Assembly (NCBI GenBank): GCA_022425325.1
Contig: JAKMFW010000079.1
Coordinates: forward strand, 1-58,795
DNA length: 58,795 nucleotides
Reading direction: 5' to 3'
Origin: Acidimicrobiales bacterium
Lineage (GTDB): Bacteria > Actinomycetota > Acidimicrobiia > Acidimicrobiales > Aldehydirespiratoraceae
The translations under genes and the position numbers were made by a program. Positions 44,525-52,943 of the stretch are shown here, piece after piece (position 1 is the stretch's first letter; each line of letters starts with the position of its first letter). Below the pieces are notes generated by a model, which had not been told where the DNA came from, did no database searches, and was given only the letters and a program-made list of their open reading frames with translations.

Positions 44525-45031
44525 ATGCGCCTGCGCCTGACCCTCGTCCTTGCCGCTCTTCTCGTGTCGTCGTGTTCCGACGACGACTCGCTCGACGCGT
44601 TTGTCGAGGTCGAGTCTGAGATCGTTATCGAGACCGAAGCACTCGACGTCGATATCGATGCGCTCGAGGAAGCTGCCGCCGACACCGAAGCCGTGGTTGA
44701 CGAACCGGCGCCGATCGAGATCCCCGACGACGCCCTCGACCTCAGCGACATGAGCCAGGTTGCGCTCGACATCCAGGACAACGCGTTCACCCAGCGGGTC
44801 GTCGTCGTGAGTGCCGGAACCGAGATCACCTGGACCAACCAGGGACGTAACGAGCACAACGTCCGGCCCGCCGTCGAGGGGGCGTTCGAACCGATCTCGA
44901 CGCTCGATCTCGCCGAAAAGGGAGACAGCGCCTCGCTCGTTTTCGAGACCCCCGGCGACTTCCCGTACTTCTGCAGCCTCCACGGCACGGCGACCAACGG
45001 CCAGACAGGCCGCGTGATCGTCGTTCCCTGA
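44525..45031 (+). CDS. Cupredoxin (plastocyanin-like) lipoprotein
   Basis: The 168-residue protein has a signal peptide with lipobox LLVSSC (Cys17), an acidic linker, and a C-terminal cupredoxin domain. Type 1 copper ligands His111 (NEHNVRP), Cys150 and His153 (YFCSLHG) are present. The usual axial Met is absent; GQTG (159-162) aligns with the plastocyanin GMVG, so the axial ligand may be Gln160, which would lower the redox potential. It is the first of three lipoprotein genes that likely form an exported electron-transfer or copper module. Confidence 0.82.
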   Translation: MRLRLTLVLAALLVSSCSDDDSLDAFVEVESEIVIETEALDVDIDALEEAAADTEAVVDEPAPIEIPDDALDLSDMSQVALDIQDNAFTQRVVVVSAGTEITWTNQGRNEHNVRPAVEGAFEPISTLDLAEKGDSASLVFETPGDFPYFCSLHGTATNGQTGRVIVVP

Positions 45032-45101
45032 GTCGCTCGGGTTTCTTGCATCCCGACCAACGGGACTAGGGTTCCGCGTGTCGCTTTTCTGAGGGGGAAC
45101 C

Positions 45102-46508
45102 ATGCGTCGCCTGTTGATTCTGCTGTCTGTCTTCGCGTTCATCGCGTCCGCCTGTGGAGGAGGGAGCGACAGCACCGACACCGCCGCGGACACGACAGGC
45201 GAGTCCGATTCGGCCGCCGAGTCCGAGGAGGAGACGGCCGAGCCGGAGCCCGCACCAGAAGACGACGCCGAGGCCGAACCTGAGCCAGAGCCCGAGGAGC
45301 CCGCCGACGACAACCCGCTCGACGCGCTCCGGGTGCCGCAGGATTTCGCCACCATTCAAGAAGCTGTCGATGCCGCCGAACCGGGCGACCTCGTGCTGAT
45401 CGACGAAGGCGTCTACAACGAGTCGGTCGTCGTTGAGACCGACAACATCGTCATTCGTGGTGTCGACCGCCAGACCGTCGTGCTCGATGGCGAGCACTCC
45501 GAGGAGATGGCGAACGGCATCATCGTGTTCTCCAACGGCGTCGCCGTCGAGAACCTCACCGTGAAAAACTACTTCTCGAACGGCGTGTTCTTCACCGGCG
45601 ACTACAACTCGGACTTCATCCTCCGGGGCTACCGAGTGAGCTACGTCAACGCTCTCAACAACCGGGTCTACGGCATCTACGCCTTCAACGCCGAGTACGG
45701 CATGTTCGACAACACCTACGCCGCCGGACACACCGACTCGGGCTACTACATCGGCCAGTGCCAGCCGTGCAACGCCGTGTTGTCGAACAACCTTTCGGAG
45801 TACAACACGCTCGCCTACTCGGGCACGAACGCCGGCGGCGACCTCTTCGTCGTGAACAACGAGTTCCGAATGAACCGCATCGGCGTCACCCCCAACACAC
45901 TCAACTCCGAAGAACTCGCCCCGCAGCGCGGCGCGACCTTCGCCGGCAACTGGATCCACAGCAACGGCAACCCCGACACCCCCAAAGGCGGCGACGTCTG
46001 GGAGCTCGCCTATGGCGTGGGCATGGTCCTGCCGGGGGCCAACAACAACCTCGTCAGCCGAAACCTGATCGAGAACAACCGCAACGGCGGCGTGGCGATC
46101 TCGTTCATGCCCGACGGCGACACGCTCTGGCTAGCCGAGAACAACACGATCACCGACAACGTGTTCCGTGGCAACGGCATCGACGCTGTCATGGTCGACC
46201 AGGGCGGCCAGGCAGGCCTCGGCAACTGCTTCAGCGGCAACACCTTCGAGACCTCCCGCCCGGCCGATATCGAAACGGTCCTGCCCTGCGACGGACCCGA
46301 AGGGGACCTCAGCGACATGATCGGCATCGACTTCTTCGCCCCGCCAGGCGCAGACCAAAACGTGCCGTACGCCGATGTCGCCTCGCCGAGCGCTGCCGAT
46401 CAGCCGTCAATGCCCGATGCGTTGACCACTCCGGCGTCGCCTGCCGACGTCCTGCCCGAGTTCGACGGTTTCGATCTGGATGCGATCACCGTCCCGAGCG
46501 GTACCTGA
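45102..46508 (+). CDS. Right-handed parallel beta-helix lipoprotein
   Basis: The 468-residue protein has a lipobox (ASAC, Cys18), an acidic Glu/Pro-rich linker to about residue 72, then repeated beta-helix rungs: FATIQEAVDAAEPGDLVLI opens a NosD/pectate-lyase-like helix, followed by many Asn-rich turns such as NNRVYGIYAFN, NLSEYNT and NRIGVTPNTLNSEE. NosD-type proteins help copper or cofactor loading in exported enzymes; polysaccharide binding is the alternative. It sits between a cupredoxin and a di-heme oxidoreductase gene. Confidence 0.8.
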   Translation: MRRLLILLSVFAFIASACGGGSDSTDTAADTTGESDSAAESEEETAEPEPAPEDDAEAEPEPEPEEPADDNPLDALRVPQDFATIQEAVDAAEPGDLVLIDEGVYNESVVVETDNIVIRGVDRQTVVLDGEHSEEMANGIIVFSNGVAVENLTVKNYFSNGVFFTGDYNSDFILRGYRVSYVNALNNRVYGIYAFNAEYGMFDNTYAAGHTDSGYYIGQCQPCNAVLSNNLSEYNTLAYSGTNAGGDLFVVNNEFRMNRIGVTPNTLNSEELAPQRGATFAGNWIHSNGNPDTPKGGDVWELAYGVGMVLPGANNNLVSRNLIENNRNGGVAISFMPDGDTLWLAENNTITDNVFRGNGIDAVMVDQGGQAGLGNCFSGNTFETSRPADIETVLPCDGPEGDLSDMIGIDFFAPPGADQNVPYADVASPSAADQPSMPDALTTPASPADVLPEFDGFDLDAITVPSGT

Positions 46509-47847
46509 AGAACCAACTCGTCGAATCGGCGTCCTGCTCGGCGCCCTCGCCGTCCTCGTGGCGGCGTGTGGCGGCAGCACCGGCGCCGATTCCGACGCGC
46601 TCGTCGTTCCGGCGACTGCGCCGGACTGGTTGATCGAGCGAGCCGGCGACGCAACGACGACCTTCGAGGTGAGCGAGCGCTCCTATAACCTCTCGGCCCG
46701 CAACGTCGGTCTTCCCGCACGGATTCGTTTTGCGGATGGCGACGAGGTCTTCGAAGCCTTCTTCGATACCGAGATGGGCCTCGGCCCCGACTTCAACGCC
46801 AACAGTTGCACGTCGTGCCACGTCAACAATGGCCGGCAACAGTTCCCGGTCGAGACCGGCTCGGTGGGCATCGGTCCGGTCGTCCACGTGTCCACTCCGG
46901 GGGCCGCAGTCGACGAGGCACCGTTCGATCTCCCCGGATTCGGCACCCGCCTGCAGACCGCCACCGTCGACGGCAGCCAACCCGAAGCCCGGGTCGAGGT
47001 GACGTGGGAGACGATCGAGGGCATCTATCCCGACGGCACGTCCTACGAGCTTCGTCGCCCCGTCGTCTCGGCCGTCGGTCTCGACGGTGATCTTCCTGTC
47101 GATGCACAACTGTCGCTTCGCATCCCACAGCAGGTGGCGGGTCCGGGCCTGCTCGAATACGTACCGGCGGAGGACATCGTGGCTGCAGCTGATCCCGATG
47201 ATGCCGACGGCGACGGCATCTCCGGCACGGTTAACTATGTCGGCGACGGTCGCATCGGCCGCCACGGCTGGAAGGCCGACACGCCCGATCTCGTCCACCA
47301 GTCGGCGAACGCACTCGCCGAGGACATCGGTGTCGGCACCTCGCTCATCCCGGTCAACGGCGCGATCGAGTTGTCCGACGAGGAGCTCGCCGATCTCGCG
47401 TTTTACGTCGAGGCCCTTGCGATTCCTGCCGGACGGGACGTCGATAATCCCGACGTCGTCCGTGGTGCCAACCTCTTCACCGCAATCGGCTGCGCCGACT
47501 GCCACACGCCGACACAACGAACCGGCACGACCCAGTACGCCGAACTCGACAACCTGTTGCTCATCCCCTTCACCGACCTGCTGCTCCACGACATGGGACC
47601 AGGGCTCGACGACGGCCGGAGCGTCTTCGGCGCGTCGGGCAGCGAATGGCGGACCGCACCGCTGTGGGGCATCGGCCTGCTCGACACCGTCAACGGCCAC
47701 GTGTCGCTCCTGCACGACGGCCGAGCCCAGTCGATCGAAGAGGCGATCCTGTGGCACGGCGGAGAGGCTCAGCACGTCACCGATGCCTTCATGGCGCTCA
47801 GCGCCGAGGATCGAGCTGCGCTGCTTCGATTCGTCGCGAGCCGCTAG
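46480..47847 (+). CDS. Di-heme oxidoreductase (DHOR/DUF1111-type) lipoprotein
   Basis: The 455-residue protein has a lipobox (LVAAC, Cys30) and two c-heme sites, CTSCH (110-114) and CADCH (338-342), in the layout of DUF1111 di-heme oxidoreductases, including LGPDFNANSCTSCH and PLWGIGLL. These are related to MauG/cytochrome c peroxidases, but their reactions are mostly unknown. ATG 46480 lies 29 bases inside the beta-helix gene; no better start is present. Its stop overlaps the convergent protease stop in a shared CTAG. Confidence 0.9.
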   Translation: MRSPSRAVPEEPTRRIGVLLGALAVLVAACGGSTGADSDALVVPATAPDWLIERAGDATTTFEVSERSYNLSARNVGLPARIRFADGDEVFEAFFDTEMGLGPDFNANSCTSCHVNNGRQQFPVETGSVGIGPVVHVSTPGAAVDEAPFDLPGFGTRLQTATVDGSQPEARVEVTWETIEGIYPDGTSYELRRPVVSAVGLDGDLPVDAQLSLRIPQQVAGPGLLEYVPAEDIVAAADPDDADGDGISGTVNYVGDGRIGRHGWKADTPDLVHQSANALAEDIGVGTSLIPVNGAIELSDEELADLAFYVEALAIPAGRDVDNPDVVRGANLFTAIGCADCHTPTQRTGTTQYAELDNLLLIPFTDLLLHDMGPGLDDGRSVFGASGSEWRTAPLWGIGLLDTVNGHVSLLHDGRAQSIEEAILWHGGEAQHVTDAFMALSAEDRAALLRFVASR

Positions 47848-49130
47848 GCGCAGCGATCGATTCGGAACCAATCGCCGACGTCACTGATACCGGCACCCAC
47901 CCCTGCAGCCCACTGGTCGAGGCCGGCGCGCAATTCCTTGCGATCGCGTGGAGTGTCCATGGCAATGATCCATCGTAGGCACTCTCGGCCACCGGAATCG
48001 CGGTAGACGGAGAGCGCATCGCCGCCCCAGCCCGACGCTGTGTCGGGTGTGCCGCCGACCGCGACCGTGATCGCTTCGAGCAGCGCCTGGCCACCAGTTC
48101 CCTGCCACAGAACCTCACCGTCAACATCGGGGACCGGCACGTCCACGATCGCGAGGTCGACCGTCCCCGGCGCCTCGATCACCGCTTCGCTGCTGGAAGC
48201 CGGGTTGGCGACGGCATCGTCGATGGCGGAGATCCCCTCTTCGGCAATGCGCCGGTTGAGCCAGGTGTTGCCGTAGTCGTAGACGGCGGTCTGGTACAGC
48301 AGAAAGCCGACGTCGAGCGAGAAGATGTCGCCGACCTCGAAGGCGGCTTCCTCAGCGGCGAGTTGGGTTTGCTCGGTAGCGGAGAGCGAGTCGCGCCAGA
48401 GTTCCTCGATCACGGTGGCGCTGCCCTCGACGGCAGCGGTGAACGCCCAGGCGGCGTCGCCGTCGCCGCTGAGTTCGGGGCGGTCGAGGTCGAAATGCTG
48501 ATCGTCAAAGGCGTGGACGAGTTCATGGACGACCGTGGCCTTGGCCGACAGCGTGAGTTCGCCGTTCGAGCGGACGAGCAGACGGTCAGAGGAGGGGAAG
48601 TACACGCCGAGCACTCCTCCGGACACGAACACCTCGTACACGTCGAGCATGTCGTCGTCCGGCCCCAAGAAGCCGACCGACCGAGCGAACGCGAGACTCG
48701 CCGCCGACCCCGCAGGATCGGCGGCCAACTCGGACTCGAGATCGTCGAGGACGATGCGAGTCATCGTGTCGACGTCGACCAGTTCGACATCGGGGCGTTC
48801 GAGGAAGTCACGCCGGCGAGCCTTTTCGATGAACGCAATCGCTTCGTCGACGAATGCGTCGAGCTCGGCCTGCTCGTCAGCGGGGGTATCCGATGCTCCT
48901 GGCTCGACCGAATCGGTGGCTTCGTCGATGCCGAGGTCCGTCGTGGGCGTGGTCGCAGGCAGGTCAGCGAGCCCGTCGTCATCGAGCAGGCTGACGATCG
49001 CCTGCACGGCGAACGCAAGCACGACTGCCGTGGCGACGACGAGAACTCCGCGCAGGAACCAGAGCGAGAAACGGCTGACCTCCGCTTCAGCAGCGGCGGG
49101 TTCGGTGTCGGAGTTCGGCCGTTCGCTCAC
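47844..49130 (-). CDS. Membrane-anchored HExxH metalloprotease-like protein
   Basis: The 428-residue protein has an N-terminal membrane segment (about 24-47), an acidic linker and a soluble domain with HELVH (202-206), a zinc-protease signature in the exposed helix TVVHELVHAFDDQHFD. The third ligand is not certain; Glu residues in EGSATVIEELW follow about 25 residues later. The active domain would be outside the membrane. GTG 49130 overlaps the ltbR stop (GTGA), so it is cotranscribed with a regulator. Substrate is unknown. Confidence 0.75.
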   Translation of the reverse strand: MSERPNSDTEPAAAEAEVSRFSLWFLRGVLVVATAVVLAFAVQAIVSLLDDDGLADLPATTPTTDLGIDEATDSVEPGASDTPADEQAELDAFVDEAIAFIEKARRRDFLERPDVELVDVDTMTRIVLDDLESELAADPAGSAASLAFARSVGFLGPDDDMLDVYEVFVSGGVLGVYFPSSDRLLVRSNGELTLSAKATVVHELVHAFDDQHFDLDRPELSGDGDAAWAFTAAVEGSATVIEELWRDSLSATEQTQLAAEEAAFEVGDIFSLDVGFLLYQTAVYDYGNTWLNRRIAEEGISAIDDAVANPASSSEAVIEAPGTVDLAIVDVPVPDVDGEVLWQGTGGQALLEAITVAVGGTPDTASGWGGDALSVYRDSGGRECLRWIIAMDTPRDRKELRAGLDQWAAGVGAGISDVGDWFRIDRCA

Positions 49131-49777
49131 TGCAAGCCTGCCTCCTGGGCAACCCGACGGGCTGCCTCGACGACCGCCGGGCCAAACACCGACCCGGGAT
49201 CGCGAGTGAGCCGCTCGATCGGCCCACTCACCGAGACCGCTGCGACAACCGTCCCGTGGCGGTCGTGCACCGGTGCACTCACCGAGGCAACGCCCGCCTC
49301 GCGTTCTTCGACTGTGGCGACCCATGCCCCGCCGTCGGTGCCGAGTAGGACCCGGCCGCCCGACCCCTGATCGAGCGGCAGGATCGCGCCGGCGGCAACG
49401 ATCGTGCGCAGCCCGTGGGGCGACTGCAGGGAGGCAAGACAGACGCGGGCATCGCCTTGCCGCACGAAAAGCTGCGCGGATTCGCCGGTGGTGTCACGAA
49501 GCGCCGAGAGGGCGGGGCGAGCCGCCTCGGCGAGTGGCCACCCTGCGGCTGCGGTCTCACCGAGCGTGACGAGTCGGGGACCCAGCGCGAACCGAGCGTC
49601 GTGACTACGACGCAGCAGGCCATGGACTTCGAGTGCCGAGGCGAGGCGGTGTGCAGTGGCCCGACTCAGACCGGTGCGTTCGACGAGTTCGTTGAGCGAC
49701 GCACCGCCCTCCTCGACCGCACCGAGGACCAAGGCGGCTTTGTCGATGACGCCGACACCGCTTACACTCAATTCCAC
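49127..49777 (-). CDS. ltbR: IclR-family regulator, LtbR-like
   Basis: The 216-residue protein has an N-terminal winged helix (GVIDKAALVLGAVEEG, then SLNELVERTGLSRATAHRLASAL, 27-49) and the IclR effector domain. The opening SGVGVIDKA and its position divergent from leuCD match LtbR, the regulator of leucine (and tryptophan) genes in corynebacteria. GTG 49777 is chosen because it gives this family N-terminus. A perfect palindrome lies 16 bases upstream. It is coupled to the membrane protease gene. Confidence 0.85.
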   Translation of the reverse strand: MELSVSGVGVIDKAALVLGAVEEGGASLNELVERTGLSRATAHRLASALEVHGLLRRSHDARFALGPRLVTLGETAAAGWPLAEAARPALSALRDTTGESAQLFVRQGDARVCLASLQSPHGLRTIVAAGAILPLDQGSGGRVLLGTDGGAWVATVEEREAGVASVSAPVHDRHGTVVAAVSVSGPIERLTRDPGSVFGPAVVEAARRVAQEAGLQ

Positions 49778-49792
49778 ATTGCAAAACGTACT

Positions 49793-49807
49793 TCTCACAA
49801 TGTGAGA
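49793..49807. promoter_or_regulatory. Palindrome between ltbR and leuC, likely regulator operator
   Basis: TCTCACA (49793-49799), central A, and TGTGAGA (49801-49807) form a perfect 15-base palindrome in the 49-base intergenic region. The related pair CACATTG (49775-49781) and CAATGTG (49798-49804) overlaps it and reaches into the ltbR start. LtbR would bind here to control itself and leuCD. Confidence 0.7.
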
Positions 49808-49826
49808 TGCCAACTTGGTGATCACT

Positions 49827-51236
49827 ATGTCGCAACCCCGCACCCTGAGCCAGAAGATCTGGGACCGCCACGTCGTCACACCCGGCGTGGGCGGCGCCCC
49901 CGACCTGCTCTACATCGACCTCCACCTCATCCACGAGGTCACCTCGCCGCAGGCCTTCGACGGTCTTCGCATGGATGGCCGACCGGTCCGCCGCCCCGAT
50001 CTCACCGTGGCCACCGAAGACCACAACACACCGACGGAGGATCAGGACAAGCCGATCGCCGACGAGATCAGTGCCACCCAGATCGAGACGCTCCGCACGA
50101 ACACGAAAGAATTCGGCATCGTCCACTACCCGATGGGCCACGAGAACAACGGGATCGTGCACGTCATGGGCCCCGAGCAGGGCCTTACGCAGCCGGGCAT
50201 GACCATCGTGTGTGGCGACTCTCACACGGCCACCCACGGCGCGTTCGGATCGATCGCGTTCGGCATCGGTACCAGCGAGGTCGAGCACGTGCTCGCTACC
50301 CAGACGCTGCCCCAGGCCCGACCCGGCACGATGGCGATCACGGTCAACGGCGAACTGCGACCGGGGGTCACCCCGAAGGACGTGATCCTTCACGTGATCG
50401 GCGTGATCGGCACCGGTGGCGGTATCGGCAAGATCATCGAGTACCGCGGCGACGTCTTCGAGAACATGTCGATGGAAGGCCGCATGACGGTCTGCAACAT
50501 GTCGATCGAAGGCGGTGCCAAAGCTGGCCTCATCGCCCCGGACGAGACCACGTTCGAGTACATGGCTGGCCGCCCCAACTCGCCCGTTGGGGCCGAGCTC
50601 GAGGCCGCCATCGAGGATTGGAAGACGCTCGCAACCGATGACGGCGCCGTCTTCGACGAAGAGGTGATCATCGATGCAGCCGACATCGCGCCGCAGGTCA
50701 GCTGGGGGACCAACCCGGCCCAAGTCATGCCGATCGATGGCGTGATCCCCGGCCCCGACGACTTCGACGATCCGAACCTCGCCAACACCGCGGCTCGAGC
50801 CCTCGAGTACATGGATTTCGAGGCCGGAACCCCGATCAAGGACATCAAGGTCGACACCGTCTTCATCGGCAGCTGCACAAACAGCCGCATCGAGGACCTG
50901 CGAGCGGCAGCCGCCGTCGCCAAGGGCCGCAAGGTCGCCGACGACATGCGCACCCTCGTCGTGCCGGGCTCCGGCCTGGTCAAGCAGCAGGCCGAAGCCG
51001 AGGGCCTGCCGGAGATCTTCCGCGAAGCCGGCTTTGACTGGCGGGAGCCGGGGTGCTCGATGTGCCTCGCCATGAATCCCGACAAGCTCCAGCCGGGTGA
51101 GCGTTGCGCCAGCACCAGCAACCGCAACTTCGAAGGACGTCAGGGTCGAGGGGGCCGCACCCACCTCGTCTCCCCCGCCATCGCCGCCGCCACCGCCATC
51201 GCCGGGCACTTTGCGTCGCCCGACGATTTGGCCTGA
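49827..51236 (+). CDS. leuC: 3-isopropylmalate dehydratase large subunit
   Basis: The 469-residue protein isomerises 2-isopropylmalate to 3-isopropylmalate. [13 protein letters not shown], the iron-sulfur ligands in [12 protein letters not shown] and in [10 protein letters not shown], and the closing [18 protein letters not shown] identify the aconitase-family catalytic subunit. ATG 49827 gives [15 protein letters not shown]. leuD follows after 44 bases. It is divergent from ltbR, whose operator lies 19 bases upstream. Confidence 0.97.
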   Translation: MSQPRTLSQKIWDRHVVTPGVGGAPDLLYIDLHLIHEVTSPQAFDGLRMDGRPVRRPDLTVATEDHNTPTEDQDKPIADEISATQIETLRTNTKEFGIVHYPMGHENNGIVHVMGPEQGLTQPGMTIVCGDSHTATHGAFGSIAFGIGTSEVEHVLATQTLPQARPGTMAITVNGELRPGVTPKDVILHVIGVIGTGGGIGKIIEYRGDVFENMSMEGRMTVCNMSIEGGAKAGLIAPDETTFEYMAGRPNSPVGAELEAAIEDWKTLATDDGAVFDEEVIIDAADIAPQVSWGTNPAQVMPIDGVIPGPDDFDDPNLANTAARALEYMDFEAGTPIKDIKVDTVFIGSCTNSRIEDLRAAAAVAKGRKVADDMRTLVVPGSGLVKQQAEAEGLPEIFREAGFDWREPGCSMCLAMNPDKLQPGERCASTSNRNFEGRQGRGGRTHLVSPAIAAATAIAGHFASPDDLA

Positions 51237-51280
51237 ACACGAGAACACGACAACGAACGCACCATGCCGGGAGCACCACA

Positions 51281-51874
51281 ATGAAAGCCGTCCGCATCGT
51301 CCAAGGCACCGCCGTGCCACTCGACCGCACCGACGTCGACACCGATCAGATCATCCCGTCCGACTGGCTCAAGCGTGTCGAGCGCACCGGTTTCGAGAAG
51401 GGTCTCTTCTCGGAGTGGCGCGACGACCGGGACTTCGTGCTCAATCAGGAGCAGTACTCCGGCGCCAACATCCTCATCGGGGGCCTGAACTTTGGGACCG
51501 GTTCGAGCCGTGAACACGCCGTGTGGGCGATTCAGCAGTACGGCTTTGATGCCGTCATCTCGCCGCGGTTCGCCGACATCTTCCGCAACAACTGCACCAA
51601 GAACGGTCTCGTGCCGGTGACGGTGTCCGACGAGGTCAATGAGCAGTTGATGCGGGCTGTCGAGGCCGACCCCACGCTGGAGATCACGATCGACGTCGAG
51701 CGCCTTACCGTCGAGGCGCCGGCCATCGGGCTGGAGACGACGTTCCCACTGAGCGAGGCGATCCAGGAACGCTACCTCGAAGGTCTCGATGACATCGGCC
51801 TCACCATGCGGTTCGCCACCGACATCGACGAGTACGAGACCACCCGCAAGCCCTGGATGCCCGCTCAGGCCTGA
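51281..51874 (+). CDS. leuD: 3-isopropylmalate dehydratase small subunit
   Basis: The 197-residue swivel subunit shows DVDTDQIIPSDWLKRVERTGFEKGLF and the substrate loop GLNFGTGSSREHAVWAI. It joins LeuC to form the dehydratase. ATG 51281 starts MKAVRIVQG, and length is normal. It is the last gene of the leuCD pair and converges with an SDR gene. Confidence 0.97.
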   Translation: MKAVRIVQGTAVPLDRTDVDTDQIIPSDWLKRVERTGFEKGLFSEWRDDRDFVLNQEQYSGANILIGGLNFGTGSSREHAVWAIQQYGFDAVISPRFADIFRNNCTKNGLVPVTVSDEVNEQLMRAVEADPTLEITIDVERLTVEAPAIGLETTFPLSEAIQERYLEGLDDIGLTMRFATDIDEYETTRKPWMPAQA

Positions 51875-51900
51875 AGCCCGTCAGCCGGGCGGCAACATCG

Positions 51901-52725
51901 TCAGATGAAGCTCTTCGCCGGTCGGATCACGAGCTCCTCGATGTTCAGGTGGATCGGCTGCGTGATCACGAACTCGACCGTGCGAGCGATGTCCTCGACA
52001 TCCCCGAAGGTCGTCGACATGTTCGCCGCAAGCTGAGCGAGCATCTCGCGCGACACCCGTCCTTTGGCATCGCGTTCGACATTCTCGACACCGGCCATGC
52101 CTGCAATCATGCCCATCATGTCGTCGCCGACATTGCGGCTGAAGTTGGTGGCGAAGACGCCGGGCATGATCGACGTGACACGGATCGTGTCGTCCTCGAG
52201 TTCACTTCGCAGGCTTGCGTTGATGCAGTTGACGGCGTGCTTGGTGGCTCCGTACATCCCGGAATCGCGCCGAATCGCGGCGACCGAACTGATGTTGATG
52301 ATGTTGCCCTGCGACTCGGTGGACCGCATTGCGGCGACGGCGGCCTGGCTGCCGACGGCGAGGGCGAGGACGTTGACGTCGAGCATGCCCTTCCAGACGT
52401 CGGGATCGCCGCTGAGGAACGATGTGCCGAAATCACCGAAGCCGGCGTTGTTGATCATCACGTCGAGACGACCCGTCTCATCGGCCGCTCGCTGGATCCA
52501 CGCCTGCAAGGCAGCCGTGTCGGCGACATCGAACGTCGCCAGGTCGGCCTTGCCACCCGCTGCCTCGATCCGTGCCTTGGACTCCTCCATGGGCTCGGCG
52601 TTGCGGCCCATCAGGTAGACGGTCGCGCCAAGCGCGCCGAGGTGTTCAGCAATCGCGCGGCCCATGCCGCTCGACGATCCAGTGATGCAGACGGTGCGAC
52701 CGTGAACGGACATGCGATCAGACAT
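51901..52725 (-). CDS. Short-chain dehydrogenase/reductase
   Basis: The 274-residue protein is a classical SDR with TGSSSGMG (about 15-22), NNAGFGDFG and active-site YGATK (about 157-161). The substrate is unknown. ATG 52725 (MSDRMSVHG) follows GGAGTCC. Its upstream region holds tandem TGACA/TGTCA inverted repeats, so it is probably repressed by a TetR-type protein encoded elsewhere. Confidence 0.85.
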   Translation of the reverse strand: MSDRMSVHGRTVCITGSSSGMGRAIAEHLGALGATVYLMGRNAEPMEESKARIEAAGGKADLATFDVADTAALQAWIQRAADETGRLDVMINNAGFGDFGTSFLSGDPDVWKGMLDVNVLALAVGSQAAVAAMRSTESQGNIINISSVAAIRRDSGMYGATKHAVNCINASLRSELEDDTIRVTSIMPGVFATNFSRNVGDDMMGMIAGMAGVENVERDAKGRVSREMLAQLAANMSTTFGDVEDIARTVEFVITQPIHLNIEELVIRPAKSFI

Positions 52726-52733
52726 GGAGGACT

Positions 52734-52791
52734 CCTGACATTTGCTATGAAAAGTGTCAGGGTAATCTGACACTTCAGCACCGAAGTGTCA
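52734..52791. promoter_or_regulatory. Two tandem operator-like inverted repeats upstream of an SDR gene
   Basis: Four TGACA half-sites alternate in orientation: 52736-52740, 52755-52759 (as TGTCA), 52768-52772 and 52787-52791 (as TGTCA). The spacing 19-13-19 makes two identical inverted repeats offset by 32 bases. The inner pair AAGTGTCAG (52752-52760) and CTGACACTT (52767-52775) is perfect over 9 bases, and TGACACTTC/GAAGTGTCA (52768-52776/52783-52791) also. Confidence 0.7.
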
Positions 52792-52943
52792 ACGACGTCC
52801 TCCCTGAACTCCCCTCCTGCCGGAGCGCTGGCGTCCCAACCACCCGAACAGGCGGGAATCTGAGAAAATGTCACTCTTCGGGAACCAACCCGTCGATCGG
52901 TGCGTCAAAACATCACCAACACCCCTGCGAACCGGAGATGATC

